Position numbers and translations under genes: made by a program. A DNA stretch of 64,000 nucleotides from Siphonodentalium dalli (Eukaryota > Mollusca > Scaphopoda > Gadilida > Siphonodentaliidae). The DNA lies in assembly GCA_032622095.1 (NCBI GenBank), contig CP136064.1, positions 258,891,863 through 258,955,862 on the forward strand. Reading direction: 5' to 3'. Below are positions 10,420 through 21,231 of this stretch, piece after piece (within the stretch, counting starts at the first letter, position 1; every line of letters begins with the position of its first letter). The notes under the pieces were generated by a model that did no database searches, had not been told where the DNA came from, and saw only the letters and a program-made list of their open reading frames with translations.

Positions 10420-11230
10420 AACACAGAGGCAGTAAGAATATATTGAAATCAGACGCTGTACCATCTGTATTCAGATTGAATATGTTCAAAAATGACAGTA
10501 CAACTGTTGAACGGTCAAATAGAGCAAAACGACGAAGGTTGTTGTGTGAACCGACCCAGCCATCAGCAAGGCGGCGCTGGACCGAAATTTGCTTTTGCCA
10601 AATAATTGGCCAAATGAAAATAATGTTTGCCAAATTATTTTAGCAATTGCCAATTGCTATCCCTGATAGTATCATGTTCTGCAACCTTAAGTCTTATGTT
10701 TCGACAATCGCGGTTTGAACGACATTTGATATCGATAGAAAAGAAGTTAGTTAACAATTAATTATACTCACATCTCTATTGTGGTTTATCATACAACAAT
10801 AAGCCAATCACCGAACAATACAATGGTAGAAGGGTTTCTCCATCAGAAGGGCACATCACAGGAGGATTAGTAATCCCTCCTACCATCAGCACTAATGCTA
10901 TGACATTACCTGCATCTTAATAGAGGTGTTAACTTTCCCTAAACCTAAGAAAACACCACTAATATATGATTATGTCGTAAGAGTTTCCTGAAATTAATAT
11001 TAATGATTGACCAATATTTTTCAAATTGCTTGAAGAATTAAAAAGTGACTTGCCAAATGAAAATATTTTTTGCCAAATGTGAATTATTTTTGCCATTGGC
11101 AAGTGGCAGCGCGAACCCTGGCCATCAGTTCATATCGAATCTAATCCAGAGGCAGATGACCCAGTATTTATTTCCATATATTTAGACATCCCCATCCGAT
11201 TTGACACCAGGTTAATAGAAATGTCTTGCC
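10420..11230 (+). pseudogene. Second exon of the THAP gene, split by a MITE
   Basis: A 3' splice site ('tatatttacag', ending at 10419) precedes an exon whose frame contains 'LKSDAVPSVF', the conserved segment that follows THAP domains. The frame runs to 10566, is interrupted by the MITE at 10567-11120, and continues in phase after 11128 ('PEADDPVF' near 11150). A Lys/Arg-rich segment (RAKRRR) at about 10525 could be nuclear-localising. Together with the exon at 9869 this is a two-exon relic. No transposase domain is visible downstream. Confidence 0.6.
10567..11120. mobile_element. hAT-type MITE with 8-bp target duplication
   Basis: The 554-bp element is flanked by perfect copies of GCCATCAG (10559-10566 and 11121-11128). 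The right end, read inward, is 'cagggttcgcgctgccac' and the left end is 'caaggcggcgctgg', an imperfect inverted repeat. Subterminal 'gccaaatgaaaa'-type repeats occur at both ends, as in the element at 55566. Eight-base duplications and CAG-type ends fit the hAT superfamily. No transposase is encoded. Confidence 0.85.
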
Positions 11231-11340
11231 CAAAATATATATATAGTTATAATAAAATGTTATTCAATATTCATCATTATTGGTTAACGAAAAGTTGAAA
11301 ATATGAACGCTCTTCATGTAATGTGATTATACATGATGCA

Positions 11341-11425
11341 GATGTCTAATCATCATGTTTTGAAATTCCTGATAAAGACACTATTTGTCTTTATCAGGAC
11401 TTTCCAAACATGATTAGCAATGTGT
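11341..11425. repeat. Hairpin with about 30-base arms
   Basis: 'cctgataaagaca' and its complement 'tgtctttatcagg' face each other around a short loop, and the pairing extends imperfectly outward through 'aatcatcatgttttgaaa' and 'tttccaaacatgatt'. It is probably a small MITE. Confidence 0.6.
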
Positions 11426-12074
11426 CAAACTGGATGGGTACCTTTAACAATATTGCTACATAGAAGTCTCAGATCCATTTGGCAGGGGAGGAACTAGGCT
11501 AACAGGACAAAAATATATCAACAAGTGTAATGATATTATATTATCTCCTCAAAGTATTTAAATTAGAATTCAATTGGACATACATTGGTATTCGATTTGA
11601 TCATAATTTCGATAATGTTTGGATTTTGTTAAATGACTCCAAGCTGGAAAAAAACAGTGAAGGCATTTTGTCACACATAAAGTAAATAGCGTTTATTTTA
11701 AAAATTGTTTATTTTTGTTCCATGAGGGACTTAATTCCATTGTCCTTGAATAGCTCTCGGCGATATTAAAGACAGTGGTTGGTACGAAATTTCTAAGGTA
11801 ATTTGGTCAATGAAAATGTAGCTGATTTATGTTATAAGTCATGCGACATTCCTCCGTCACAGAAGTTGTGTTTAATAAAAAATAATGTATGCAGTATATA
11901 CACAATAATTTAGCTGTTTACTGAAGATTCATATTTTTAGCCCAAATTTCACACATTACATATAAAACATCATAGCTAGACTGATTCGGTATATTTACAT
12001 CAGGCATACATTTTTATATGAAAGTTAATATACTTACCGATCAATCAGCTCGTGTTTTTTCCCGAAAGTCTACC

Positions 12075-12410
12075 GTTACGTTTTCGATTTAAAAGTTTAT
12101 ATTTTACCCTTTCTATACTAAAGCATCATTGGTAAGTAGTCAAATGTCACCCGCCATATCAAATCCAGTCGTAAGTCGAGATTTTTTTTACCCTGTGCCA
12201 ATGCATTATCTTATATATGCGAGTCGACCATAGGTCGCCTCGCATATATAAGAGAATGCATTGGCCTAACAATTTTTTACAATTTTAATAATTTTGTCTT
12301 GTATTCTTTAACAATTTTACAATTTCACCCATACAGAGCCCCAGACAAACATGAGCAGACGACACTCTTCTATATATGTGTGGGGCTCCCTGCAGGGTAA
12401 TGGACGTTAC
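12075..12410 (+). repeat. Orphan 3' flank of a GPCR unit plus MITE half
   Basis: 'gttttcgatttaaaagttta' followed by 'ctttctatactaaagcatca' matches the sequence directly after the stop of GPCR paralog 3 (33418 onward), but no receptor sequence precedes it. It continues into the left part of the MITE seen whole at 33484-33907, including a palindrome at 12199-12265 ('ccaatgcatt' and 'aatgcattgg' around 'gtcgaccataggtcg'). This is the trace of a unit whose gene was lost or never copied. Confidence 0.65.
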
Positions 12411-12913
12411 GTTTTCTCAACTCGTCTTTGAGTTGCTTTAAAGTATAGCTCTCATATTTTTATGTCGGATTTTGCGATTGGAAATTGGAAGCCATCGTCG
12501 ATTATGTTTGGTTTGGTATTTATTCCAGTCATGTTTATATACTACCGGGGGGGCATTTATTCGAAACAAAGGTCGCAATATAGACCAACACATCGTTGAT
12601 CCTGAATATTTACTCATACCCGTTCTTATCGCGGATTTGATAAAGGCATTAAAGCTCCATTGTATTCGGTGACTGCATAGACACAGATCGGGCGTTATAT
12701 AGCGCTAAAATACATCAAGTAATTAAAGCACGGCTTCGCCCTAATTAACGTAAGCGATGTGGCAATAAGTGCACAACTTAAGAGTGGGATCTTTGTAATA
12801 ATTTCACACTTATTTTGTTTACACCATGGGAAGGAAATGAATCGAATGCAAACATTATATAATCGGAAGTCGGCAGGTCCTCTGACCAAGAGTTCTCTCC
12901 CTGTAATGCGATC
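12411..12913. other. No gene seen
   Basis: AT-rich sequence between the orphan flank and block C of unit 2. Short open frames at 12472-12672 (plus) and 12695-12919 (minus) show no recognisable motif. Confidence 0.4.
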
Positions 12914-13231
12914 GCCCATTCAATGTCCGCGTTAACTTAATATATTCTTCGCAGTCAATGCACACGTTTGATTGGGGGGGGGGGGCACCGGTGCCTCAGT
13001 GGGTTAGTAACATGACGCATTAGACTGACATAACCATATCATATAAATCCACGCAATATATATTTGGTCAAAGTAGCTATTCACATCTAAATGGTGATCA
13101 CAAAGTACCATGTAAGCTTTACTTGAAGTGAAAATAGCCTATATATACAGTACACCCATTGGATGTCGATACCATGGAAGTATATCTGATTTAATGGAAT
13201 CAAACCTCTAGTTGTTATTATTTTCAGAAGG
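12914..13231 (+). repeat. 5' flank block C of GPCR unit 2
   Basis: It matches 32157-32482 of unit 3, and its later part matches 506-764 of unit 1. It contains a poly-G run (12974-12985), then 'caccggtgcctcagtgggtt', then 'ggtcaaagtagctattcaca', ending in the splice acceptor 'ttattttcag' and ATG. Confidence 0.7.
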
Positions 13232-14155
13232 ATGTCAAGCAACGGTACGGAGAGAGCAATATGGATGAGACTGCAAGATATATTGATGAGACATGGCGTC
13301 CGTGCACCATTCGGCATAGCAGGCGTCGTTATGGCGATATTCGCCATCACAAACAATGTTGTCTTGTTGTATTCCCACGTGACACTTACCAGAGAACTGA
13401 AAACTCAAGCGATCACATTTTCCGTTTTATCAATGGCCTGCGCAGATATGATGACCGGAATTATGCCCCTATATATACTGGGCATCGCAGCTATTATTGA
13501 CGGCAAATCAAAATGTGTCGCGACGGCGCTTTTCGCCCGCTTCTGCACGTTTTCGGTATTTTTCAACACGGCATCTGTTGCGCTCGAACGATACCTTGCT
13601 GTGTGTTCCCCAGCTCATTATAAAAGTATGTTCACAACGCGGAGGAAAATTGTGTGGATGGTCGTTATCTGGACAACGTCGCTGGCATTTACTTTTGTAC
13701 CAGCCACAACTATTGGTGTTCAGTATTGTGAACAAAACGTCCTTCCCCACAGTATAGTAAACACTTCTATTTCGATTATAGGGTTTCTCTTGCCAGTAGC
13801 TTCATCAATATGTCTCTACTGGGCTTGCTACAAAATTCTCCGAACGACGATGAACCCGGCTGTGAGCATGACGCGGCTAATTTTGGTGAGGAATGTTAAG
13901 ACGGCTTTTCTGTTATCTTTCGTCGATCTGGCTGGTGGGAGTTTCTTGGCGATGAATCTATTATTCCAAGAGTGTCGTTACGGTCAATTGTGTGGACCTA
14001 AAAACGACTTTTTTTACGGGATTATTTTCTTACTGACGCCGCTGCTGGTTGTTTTATCCAGTGCAATAACGCCATTGATATCAATCACTCGAAGCAAACA
14101 AATCAGAACATTTGTGGTTTCTAAAATAACTTGTAAAAGGCGCCCTTTGCAGTGA
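13232..14155 (+). CDS. Rhodopsin-type seven-transmembrane GPCR, paralog 2
   Basis: This 307-residue receptor is closely related to the products at 765 and 32483. It has the same NGT glycosylation site, LACAD-like TM2 (MACAD), ERY after TM3, TM4 Trp, loop-2 Cys (QYCEQ), no CWxP in TM6 and ITPLI in TM7. It is three residues shorter overall than paralog 1; the first extracellular loop is four residues shorter and one residue is gained at the C-terminus. TM5 to the C-terminus is nearly identical to the other two, while TM1 to loop 1 differs more. The frame is uninterrupted, so it is probably functional. It sits in the most disrupted unit, with its 5' flank split in three, so expression may have changed. 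Confidence 0.88.
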   Translation: MSSNGTERAIWMRLQDILMRHGVRAPFGIAGVVMAIFAITNNVVLLYSHVTLTRELKTQAITFSVLSMACADMMTGIMPLYILGIAAIIDGKSKCVATALFARFCTFSVFFNTASVALERYLAVCSPAHYKSMFTTRRKIVWMVVIWTTSLAFTFVPATTIGVQYCEQNVLPHSIVNTSISIIGFLLPVASSICLYWACYKILRTTMNPAVSMTRLILVRNVKTAFLLSFVDLAGGSFLAMNLLFQECRYGQLCGPKNDFFYGIIFLLTPLLVVLSSAITPLISITRSKQIRTFVVSKITCKRRPLQ

Positions 14156-14480
14156 TATTGTTATTGATTTAAAAGTTTTTACTTGACCATGTCTATACTA
14201 AAGCATCATTGGTGAGTAGTCAAATGTTCAGATATAAATAATCGTCTTTGAACTTATTATCTAATCATTTCCCTCAATAAATAAGGCTCATTCTGCATTT
14301 TATTTAGCTGTATGCTTAGCATCCCTCCAAATGAATAATGGACCATTATGATGTACATATTTTTAACTGGATGGTATAATATAATTTAATATAGAAAGGG
14401 TTAAAGTGCAGGACGTCGGTTTTTACTTGAAATTACGCCATGTGACGTCGTGTGCATGCCGATCTTGATTATATATTGCA
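14156..14480 (+). repeat. 3' flank of GPCR unit 2 with poly(A) signal
   Basis: It is homologous to 1698-2010. AATAAA lies at 14276-14281, about 120 bases after the stop. Homology ends near 'gccgatcttgattatata', as in unit 1. Confidence 0.6.
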
Positions 14481-15966
14481 CGGAAGCAACACGCTAATTT
14501 GGAGATAGCTGGTATATTAATCTGACAATTGAATGTACATATAATTACCCACCTCATCCTTTGTCTGTGTCGTGCATTCATAAAGGCGATTTGTTTTATG
14601 ATTTATAATTTATTTTAATTGTCATAGAATCTGTCGCCATTAAACATTAAAGTTGACATAATAAATATATATATATTTATATATATATATATATATTTGA
14701 ATGACCTCTGTTTTTTAACTTGTGTAACCGTCCCTGGTGTAATTAAATGCACGAGGCGGGTTCAACGGATGACTTTTATTATGCAGATAGTATTAATGTA
14801 AGTCCTGTAAATAAAATGAATATATACACAAATCATGATTCTTCTCCACTGGGCAGGTATATATTGTCAGTTCATGAGCAACAGTACTATTATCTTTGTG
14901 GCTCACATTTACCATTCACAACGAAATAAAATCAGAGAGAACCACGTATCAATGTTCAACACTAGATATGGACAAATATAAAAAAGCACACATTAACTGT
15001 GCTTTATACTTATGGATCACAGAAATATGTCAGAATATCATTAGACTATGAAATTCATTAAGTTACTAATGCCATTTTATAGGTTATGTTCCTCAAAGAC
15101 CCAAAACTATAAAATGTCTTCTCAAAGTGCATCTCAGATTATATTCGGAACCAATTCCAAACATCCACTTTTAAAATATAAAACCAAATGACATTTCTGG
15201 TGAAATGCAATACAATACAATAATTATTCTTATTTATTAATTATAATTATATTACTTACATTTTCGATTTTAAAACAACTTCATGATTGCAACAGTTACT
15301 GTCACGCAGCATTCGTGCTGCAGCACCAAAATGACAACCTTATACGGCAAGCATGGCATTCTCAACAGGAAGTGATGAAAACGCATCCGATAAAAGGCAT
15401 AGGTGTGGCGAACAGGAAGTTACGAAATCGCATGTGCTAAAAGGTATGGTTGTGAAGTACAGGAAGTTACGAAATCGTGATATAAATGCTATTATAACTT
15501 TCGTTTAAATAATAGATTAAACCCAACCACCAGTGGAAATTCATAATAATACTGATATTGTATGATGGATAATCACCCAACTGACCTCTCTTACATTCTC
15601 CCCCTCCAACCGAAATGACCTCCTGGACATTTATATGGAGACATGATAAGGTGCTTCAATGCAACTTATAGTTATAATGGAACCTACAATACAACGTAAT
15701 ATGGGTAAAACCACGAATTATTGTAGAGAAGACATACACTGACATTAAACAATCAGTCTGTTTATTAAACAAATATTAGACCCAGTAGAGGAAGATTTCA
15801 AATGCTTATATCTATAACATGAATCCTATTCCGAATACCCGCCGCTCATCAGATGGTCTATGAATGCGGTAGTAGCGAAGCAATCCTCACTGACTTTTAT
15901 TCAGAATGAGAAAACATATAGATGCATCCATTTGAAATAAGTTAAAATCAACTCGAAACACAATCA
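14481..15966. other. Gene-free stretch with short tandem repeats
   Basis: It contains a TA microsatellite (14665-14697) and, at about 15367-15486, a 46-47-base tandem repeat present 2.5 times. Each copy starts 'acaggaagttacgaaatcg' and carries an ETS-like AGGAAGT. The stretch lies next to the 3' end of the gypsy-like relic and could include its 3' LTR, but no matching LTR was found on the other side. Confidence 0.5.
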
Positions 15967-16385
15967 TCAGCGCATCAGTGTCTCAAGTATAACAGTAGCT
16001 ACATCTCGTGAGGAACTCGAGAATACTCCTCGAGATGCTAAAGACTCAATCAAAGAAGCTTTTACTTTCCAAGAGTCGTCAGTGGTTTGAGACATAACGT
16101 AATCATGAGATTTCCGTGGAGCGGGAATAGGATTTTCTTGATCACTGTTGAATGAAACAGAACATATTGGAAACAGATGATTTCTGCGTAATGTTCTACG
16201 TTTTGAGCTATCAGATTCATTTTCTACTATGCACACAGGGATATTCTCATTGGGTTGTTTATTAACCACATAAACATAATTTTCCCATCTATCAGCTATC
16301 TTATGCCTACCATCAAATGCAAGTTTTCAAATCAAGACTCGATCACCAATATCCAAAGATGCCGATTTCACATTATCTGGATAAT
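15967..16385 (-). pseudogene. Integrase C-terminal tail fragment
   Basis: On the minus strand the frame shows 'LDIGDRVLI', one stop, then 'GRHKIADRWENYVY' and 'NENIPVCIVENES'. This is the standard C-terminal order of gypsy integrases (GDRV, HKIADRWE, Y-x-V, P-V). It ends in a free C-terminal extension with Ser-rich segments. The catalytic core (DDE) is absent. Confidence 0.7.
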
Positions 16386-17105
16386 ACTGTGCTTGACAAG
16401 TGAGGAAAATCCAATATCTTGATCATTTTTTATAAAGATATCTTGATATTCAGTCAATAAACATACGGTTTGTGATTTTTGAGAATTAGTAAGTGTAGTT
16501 GGCATATCAATGTCACTTATACCAGTTGATGTAGAAGTAACATTGGCACTGGTCCCACTATCACACAATGTAACAGGTTGGACTTCACAGAGAATTGCAT
16601 TTGGAGGAATGACAATTGTTCTGGAAGAAACATTAGTTATTTGAACAGGAATATACTCAGTTTTATCATTAAATACATAATTGAAAACACTTGGGGTTAC
16701 ATCCAAATCCTTTAACCATATATCATGAGATGCAGCTTGTATCATAGCACATGTTGGGTGGAAAGGAAACTTATCGAGATAACCACACACAGTTACTTGA
16801 CTATTTGGCGACATACTGAAATTGGTATTTCGTGAATTTTTTATCACCGCCAAATAATTTTTGTTCTCACTCAAGTTACGCTGCCTTGACAACATACATC
16901 TGAAAGCTATGTGCCATGATGTTTGTTTAATTTGTTGCAAGTATCTATCTCCACATTTATCTGAACAATTTTCCATTACAATTGACAGCACTTTCGTTCC
17001 CAGAAGAACAGGAACTGATTTATTGTAGTTACTATCATTCACAATCAATAAAACACATCTCTGTTTAATTGTTGCTGAACACAAGCTATCAACTTCAATA
17101 TCCAT
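16368..17105 (-). pseudogene. Pol region between protease and reverse transcriptase
   Basis: The 245-residue open frame has 'VPVLLGTKVL', the marker just after gypsy proteases, and near its end 'LLTEYQDIFIKNDQDIG', which precedes the RT in gypsy elements. The RT that should follow is missing. At about 16385 the sequence passes into the integrase C-terminal tail in another frame, pointing to an internal deletion of roughly the whole RT-RNase H-integrase core. Confidence 0.7.
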
Positions 17106-17114
17106 TTATACTTA

Positions 17115-17414
17115 TCATATATAAGGTAGTGGCTGACCATCAGCACATTCCACATTCAGCAACTGATCAAGTGGCAGAATTGGAACATTGAAATATCTAT
17201 GAAAAAGGACAAACTCATTGTGGACACCGTAGAAACCAGTATCCAGTAAACATTTTGTACTAACACCATTAATCTTTATAGTGGATTCAGTTGGTGATCC
17301 AACTATACCAGTCAGGCCTATTTGAGGTTGGCATTGGGCCTTACTATACTCGCCTATGGCTGCCCTCTTCCCCATATGTCGATTGAAGTTTTCCGAATTT
17401 TCTCTGATGCCCAC
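17115..17414 (-). pseudogene. Retropepsin-like aspartic protease fragment
   Basis: 'STKCLLDTGFYG' holds the catalytic Asp-Thr-Gly of a retroelement protease. It is preceded by 'TESTIKING', a typical beta strand entry, and followed by the family's 'VECADGQPLPY' pattern. A stop separates it from the next segment (17105 downward). It is too short to be a free-standing enzyme. Confidence 0.75.
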
Positions 17415-17544
17415 GATCTCTCATAGCTCTACGTCTAGAATTACAATATCTGGCTACATGGCCAGTCCTATGACAATGGTGACAAGTGGGTTCTGGTCTA
17501 CTGAAATCATTGTTAGCACTACCATGGTTGTAAGTTTTGGGCAT
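17344..17544 (-). pseudogene. Zinc-knuckle segment of Gag (nucleocapsid)
   Basis: The frame contains CHHCHRTGHVARYC, a perfect C-x2-C-x4-H-x4-C retroviral-type zinc knuckle followed by an Arg-rich stretch. It would bind the element's RNA. It is out of frame with the protease segment that follows. Confidence 0.8.
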
Positions 17545-18477
17545 TGTGGCATCGTCAATATTGTTAGACTGATATTGATCATTTGAATAATTATATATAC
17601 CATATGATTTCTGATCAAATCTGATTGTATTTGCGGTTGCGGTTTAAATTGATGTTGTTTGTGATTTTCTTTAAGAGACTTTACTTCAGACATAAGATCT
17701 TTGACCATAGTTTCAATTCATTTAGTCAGATGTTACAGATTGGGCCTGATTTACAATAGTTTTTTCGGTTTTGCCCCCCAAAAGCTACTATTTGGTCTTG
17801 CTCAATTCTACGAATTTTGCAACTCTGAGTTGATCAAAATCTTTAATTATATCAAATTTGTGACCACTGACAGCTTTGAGTTGTATGCAACATGGTATTG
17901 GAATCCTCGGGAAGAACCAAATCCATTTGTGTGTTGCTTTGCTGGGGATATCCTCTAACCTACAAACCCATTCAGAAACTGTTTCATTTTCCATTTGTTT
18001 TGCACTATAAAACTGCAAAAACAGTTTCTTTCTTCTCAATGCAACCATAAATACTATCAAGCTTGTGCAAAATGTCACTAACACTTGCATCTGGTCCCAG
18101 CCTCATAGCTATGCGACCAGCTTCTCCTTTCAAGGATCTACGTACAAATTGTCCCTCCACTTCATGTGACTTACATTGTTTATACAAACCAGCTACTTCA
18201 TACCGCCATACGTCATAATAGGCCTCTCATTTTGAATATCCATAAAACATAGATAATCGTGGGGTTGTGATATACAAACTTGAGAACCGGGTACATCATC
18301 AACTGATTCTATCTTAGGACTAGTACTACGAGCAAAATCATATATCCACGATTTCAATTCATCTGTATTTGCTGCCTTTGGTTTAACATTTAATTCATCA
18401 AATGCTTTAATCAACTCTCCAGCTTCCTCGTTAGTCATTTGAGCCATTTTACGAATGTCAACAATAATACAAAACAC
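17454..18477 (-). pseudogene. gypsy-like gag, frameshifted
   Basis: The first open part (18477-18193) begins at an upstream Met with 'MAQMTNEEAGELIKAF' inside. The second (18187-18005) has 'SLKGEAGRIAMRLGP' and 'ILHKLDSIYG', the capsid-type helix pattern of gypsy Gag. A third frame carries 'QFYSAKQ' and 'ETVSEWVCRLED', typical of the same region. At least two frame changes and one stop lie between these parts. The protein would normally form the particle core. Confidence 0.65.
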
Positions 18478-18517
18478 AATAGAAATGAGCTGAAAAATAA
18501 GCTTATTTCAATACAAA

Positions 18518-19223
18518 CTATATATGTGTAATTCTATCCACTATGCGCCTTAGCCAAACCCGAGCTAGCAATGGCTTTGGGTGAACCCCATCAAGATATA
18601 ATCTAAAGTTCAAACTATACGAAGCTTTCCTATTCTTACTCTTCCTACAGTTCACTAAATCAAGGTGAAATTTAGGACTGTTGAAATTTTTGGATAAATT
18701 GTATTGACGAATCCAATCATTAACACAATCTAATGATAACTGGAGTTGCTTACCATCATCTACAAACCTGTCAGGTGAGTGGTGACTTCTAGATTCATTC
18801 CATTTAAATATACTAATGGGTGGTACTTCAAGGAAAAATAAAGAAATATTGGAGAATTTCTGTACATAGCCTACAAATTCTTCAAACAAAGTGATCCACA
18901 CCTTCAGATGCTAAGTAAATATATGGCCCATTCTTATAAGTTAAGTCACAAGTACCAAGCCATATAAACAAATTAACATTACCAGATCTATTCAATGACT
19001 TTTTATGTCTCTTGACAAACTGGATTAGATCAACAGCTGTACCACCAATTTTATACCACCAAGTAATATATGAAATTCTGAATGTTAGACTATCATATTC
19101 TGCTAACAAGTATTTTCCCTTGCTAGTTGTTACAATGATATTGTTTGAAGTTGAAAACCATGAAGTTGAAAACTGAATATTGGCCGATCCAGACAAATAT
19201 TTCAATAGCTTCTGTTCACTCAT
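18518..19223 (-). pseudogene. SGNH/GDSL-hydrolase-like ORF next to gypsy gag
   Basis: Two overlapping frames (19223-18882 and 18901-18518) make one protein of about 235 residues split by a frameshift near 18890. The first half has 'GGTAVDLIQFV' and 'FIWLGTCDLT', resembling blocks of SGNH hydrolases. The second half ends with 'YLDGVHPKPLLARVWL', where DGVH fits the catalytic Asp-x-x-His block. A clear GDS nucleophile block is not visible. It precedes gag on the same strand with a 40-base gap. SGNH esterase domains are known in some CR1-type LINE ORF1 proteins; here the neighbour is a gypsy element. If active, it would be a lipid or carbohydrate esterase. Confidence 0.5.
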
Positions 19224-19835
19224 TCAAGTTAGTATTAATTAACAAAGTACAGGTCAGTCAATTAAAGCTTGACCGCTCTATCCAGTAGGAAAAATCATTA
19301 AGATGTTCGACAATGTTGACACGGTTAGATGTTAGAGGGTCTTCGTTGAGAATGGGGTTGACGATCTTGGAATTTACAACTGCACCACCCTCTTTTCTAA
19401 TTGCAGCCCCCCCCCCCCCAGTCTTGAAATTTCCAAACTGGCTCCAGGCAAATTCAAGCCTAGAGTTGTTTAGCAGTTTTTAAAAATTAATTAGCCGTTT
19501 TGACTGACCACCGGTGAGGGATCAAGAACCCTCAACCCATTTGGAGAAAACTGATGGCCATTTCAGTCCGAGATTTTGACCAAAGCAGGAAAATAAATCA
19601 TCGCATGGCAACGACGTTTTTAATTGTCTCTGTAGAAAATACTGCAAATTATCTCGATTTTTCTCACGTTATTTCATAGCAATTGGCAAAATGGATTGAC
19701 ACAACATGATGCTCTTTTCATGTTTATAGTAGGTATTTAAGTTCCTGGAACAAAATTCTGTATATTCTGAGAACTGATCGGATTCTATCGGAGCAGCTCC
19801 ATCTCGTGGGCGTGTCCATATTCTAAACCCTGAAT
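19224..19835. other. Stretch between the gypsy relic and the next LINE
   Basis: No gene is seen. It has a poly-C run (19408-19420) and the probable 5' UTR of the following LINE from an undetermined point. No LTR-like match to 14900-15960 was found by eye. Confidence 0.4.
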
Positions 19836-21221
19836 ATGCCGGGTTGCGAAGAATGTGGAACTGGATCTAATGTCAAGTTTACGCAAGGTGATCAGTATCT
19901 ATGTACGACATGCGAAAGGAAGAAATTTGGACTTCCATCGGGAGGTGGAAGAGAAGTGAAACAGGTGGATAATGGAAGTAGCGGAAAAGATGGGAGACAA
20001 TCGGATGGTCGTAAAACTCGGGAAAAAGCAGTTGAAGCAGTCAGCAAAGAATCGAAGCAAATCGTGATCAATGAGCTCCTGTGCTTCATGGTAAATAAAA
20101 TCATTAGATTGACAACTGATGTGATGATAAAGCTATGTTCAGAGAATTTCGACGAAACGGAAGTTGAACAAGCGAAACTCATTTTGTTTGATTTGGCGAA
20201 CAGTGATAAGTCTCGACTTATAAAGCGTAAGGGTCAGGATAAGAACATGAATAATTTGAAAGAAATGATTGTTTTGTTGCACGAGACAGATTTGTAGGAC
20301 TTACCTATGTTCGTAGCATATGATCTAGATAAATTACCACCGATCGATATGAATCATATGGATATCTCTACACTATCACGGGATATATCAAATGTCAAAA
20401 ATCAGATGAAAGATTTTAAAGCTGCAATCATTGTAGATGTTTGTGAAGATATCAAGAAAAATGTTATATTGGGAATGAAGGACGAACTTGGTTGCCGAGA
20501 TACGTAAAACTATCGCCACATCGACAGTGAGCATGAATTCAGCAGACCAACATACAAAGAAGGTTCAAATCCAAGAGGTCGGTAATGACAGGTATATCCC
20601 ACCTCGACAATCTGCGATAGGATATTTCCCTCCGCCTACAGTAAACGCTGAAGAATATGAGTATAGACCCCCAAGGATACCGAACGCAGAAATTTCGCAT
20701 CTACAAAAATATCCCTGGAGAAAACGAGAGAATAAAGCACAATGATATTTATAACAGCTATAAACCTACGTATGCTGAGACATTAAAAACAGTTCCAAAT
20801 AATACGAACGTGAGGCTGGATTTTCAGAGAAATCATGATTTCCAGACTGTGAAAAGAAGCAAAAACAAGAAGACACCGATCATAGGAACGTCGAGTAATG
20901 TCGCATTAAAGACTGTGAATACAGATCGCCCGGGAATGGTGTTTATTTCAAGACTAGAGCTGAAAACGACCGAAAAAGATGTAAAAACATACGTCGATGG
21001 AACATTTCGCACATCTGTAATGAAATGTGTGAAATTGGACACAAGATATGACACTTATTCGTCATTCAAAATCGAGGTTGAGAATCAGGAAAAAAATGAA
21101 GGAAATCTTGAACGGTGCGCTTTGGCCTAGGAACACTCTCATTCGTCCATTTTTCGAGAGAAGGTCTTATAAATCTAGCAATAGATACTGGGAAAACGCG
21201 ACGACGGAACCGTGGTCATAA
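19836..21221 (+). pseudogene. ORF1 of a two-ORF non-LTR retrotransposon, frameshifted
   Basis: The protein would be an RNA-binding ORF1p. It starts MPGCEECGTG with a C-x2-C-x15-C-x2-C zinc-ribbon pattern (residues 4-25), then a charged linker and helices. An in-frame TAG at 20295 is followed directly by 'FVAYDLDKLPPIDMNHMDI' and a coiled-coil-like stretch. Shifts near 20500 and 20720 lead to 'PTYAETL' and an RRM-like part ('GMVFISRLELKTTEKDV', 'KYDTYSSF'-type segment). A last shift near 21110 gives 'LWPRNTLIRPFF' and a stop at 21219. The order matches the ORF1 type I recall beside such ORF2s in molluscs. Confidence 0.65.
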
Positions 21222-21231
21222 TAACATCGAA

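Larger units (their letters stand above)
15967..18477 (-). mobile_element. Ty3/gypsy-like LTR retrotransposon relic
   Basis: Read on the minus strand, this relic has gag, a CCHC zinc knuckle, an aspartic protease, the region before the reverse transcriptase, and then the integrase C-terminal tail. The RT, RNase H and integrase core are absent. Frameshifts and stops break gag. I could not identify LTRs, a primer binding site or a polypurine tract by eye. The SGNH-like ORF at 18518-19223 lies on the same strand just upstream of gag and may belong to the same element. Confidence 0.75.
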
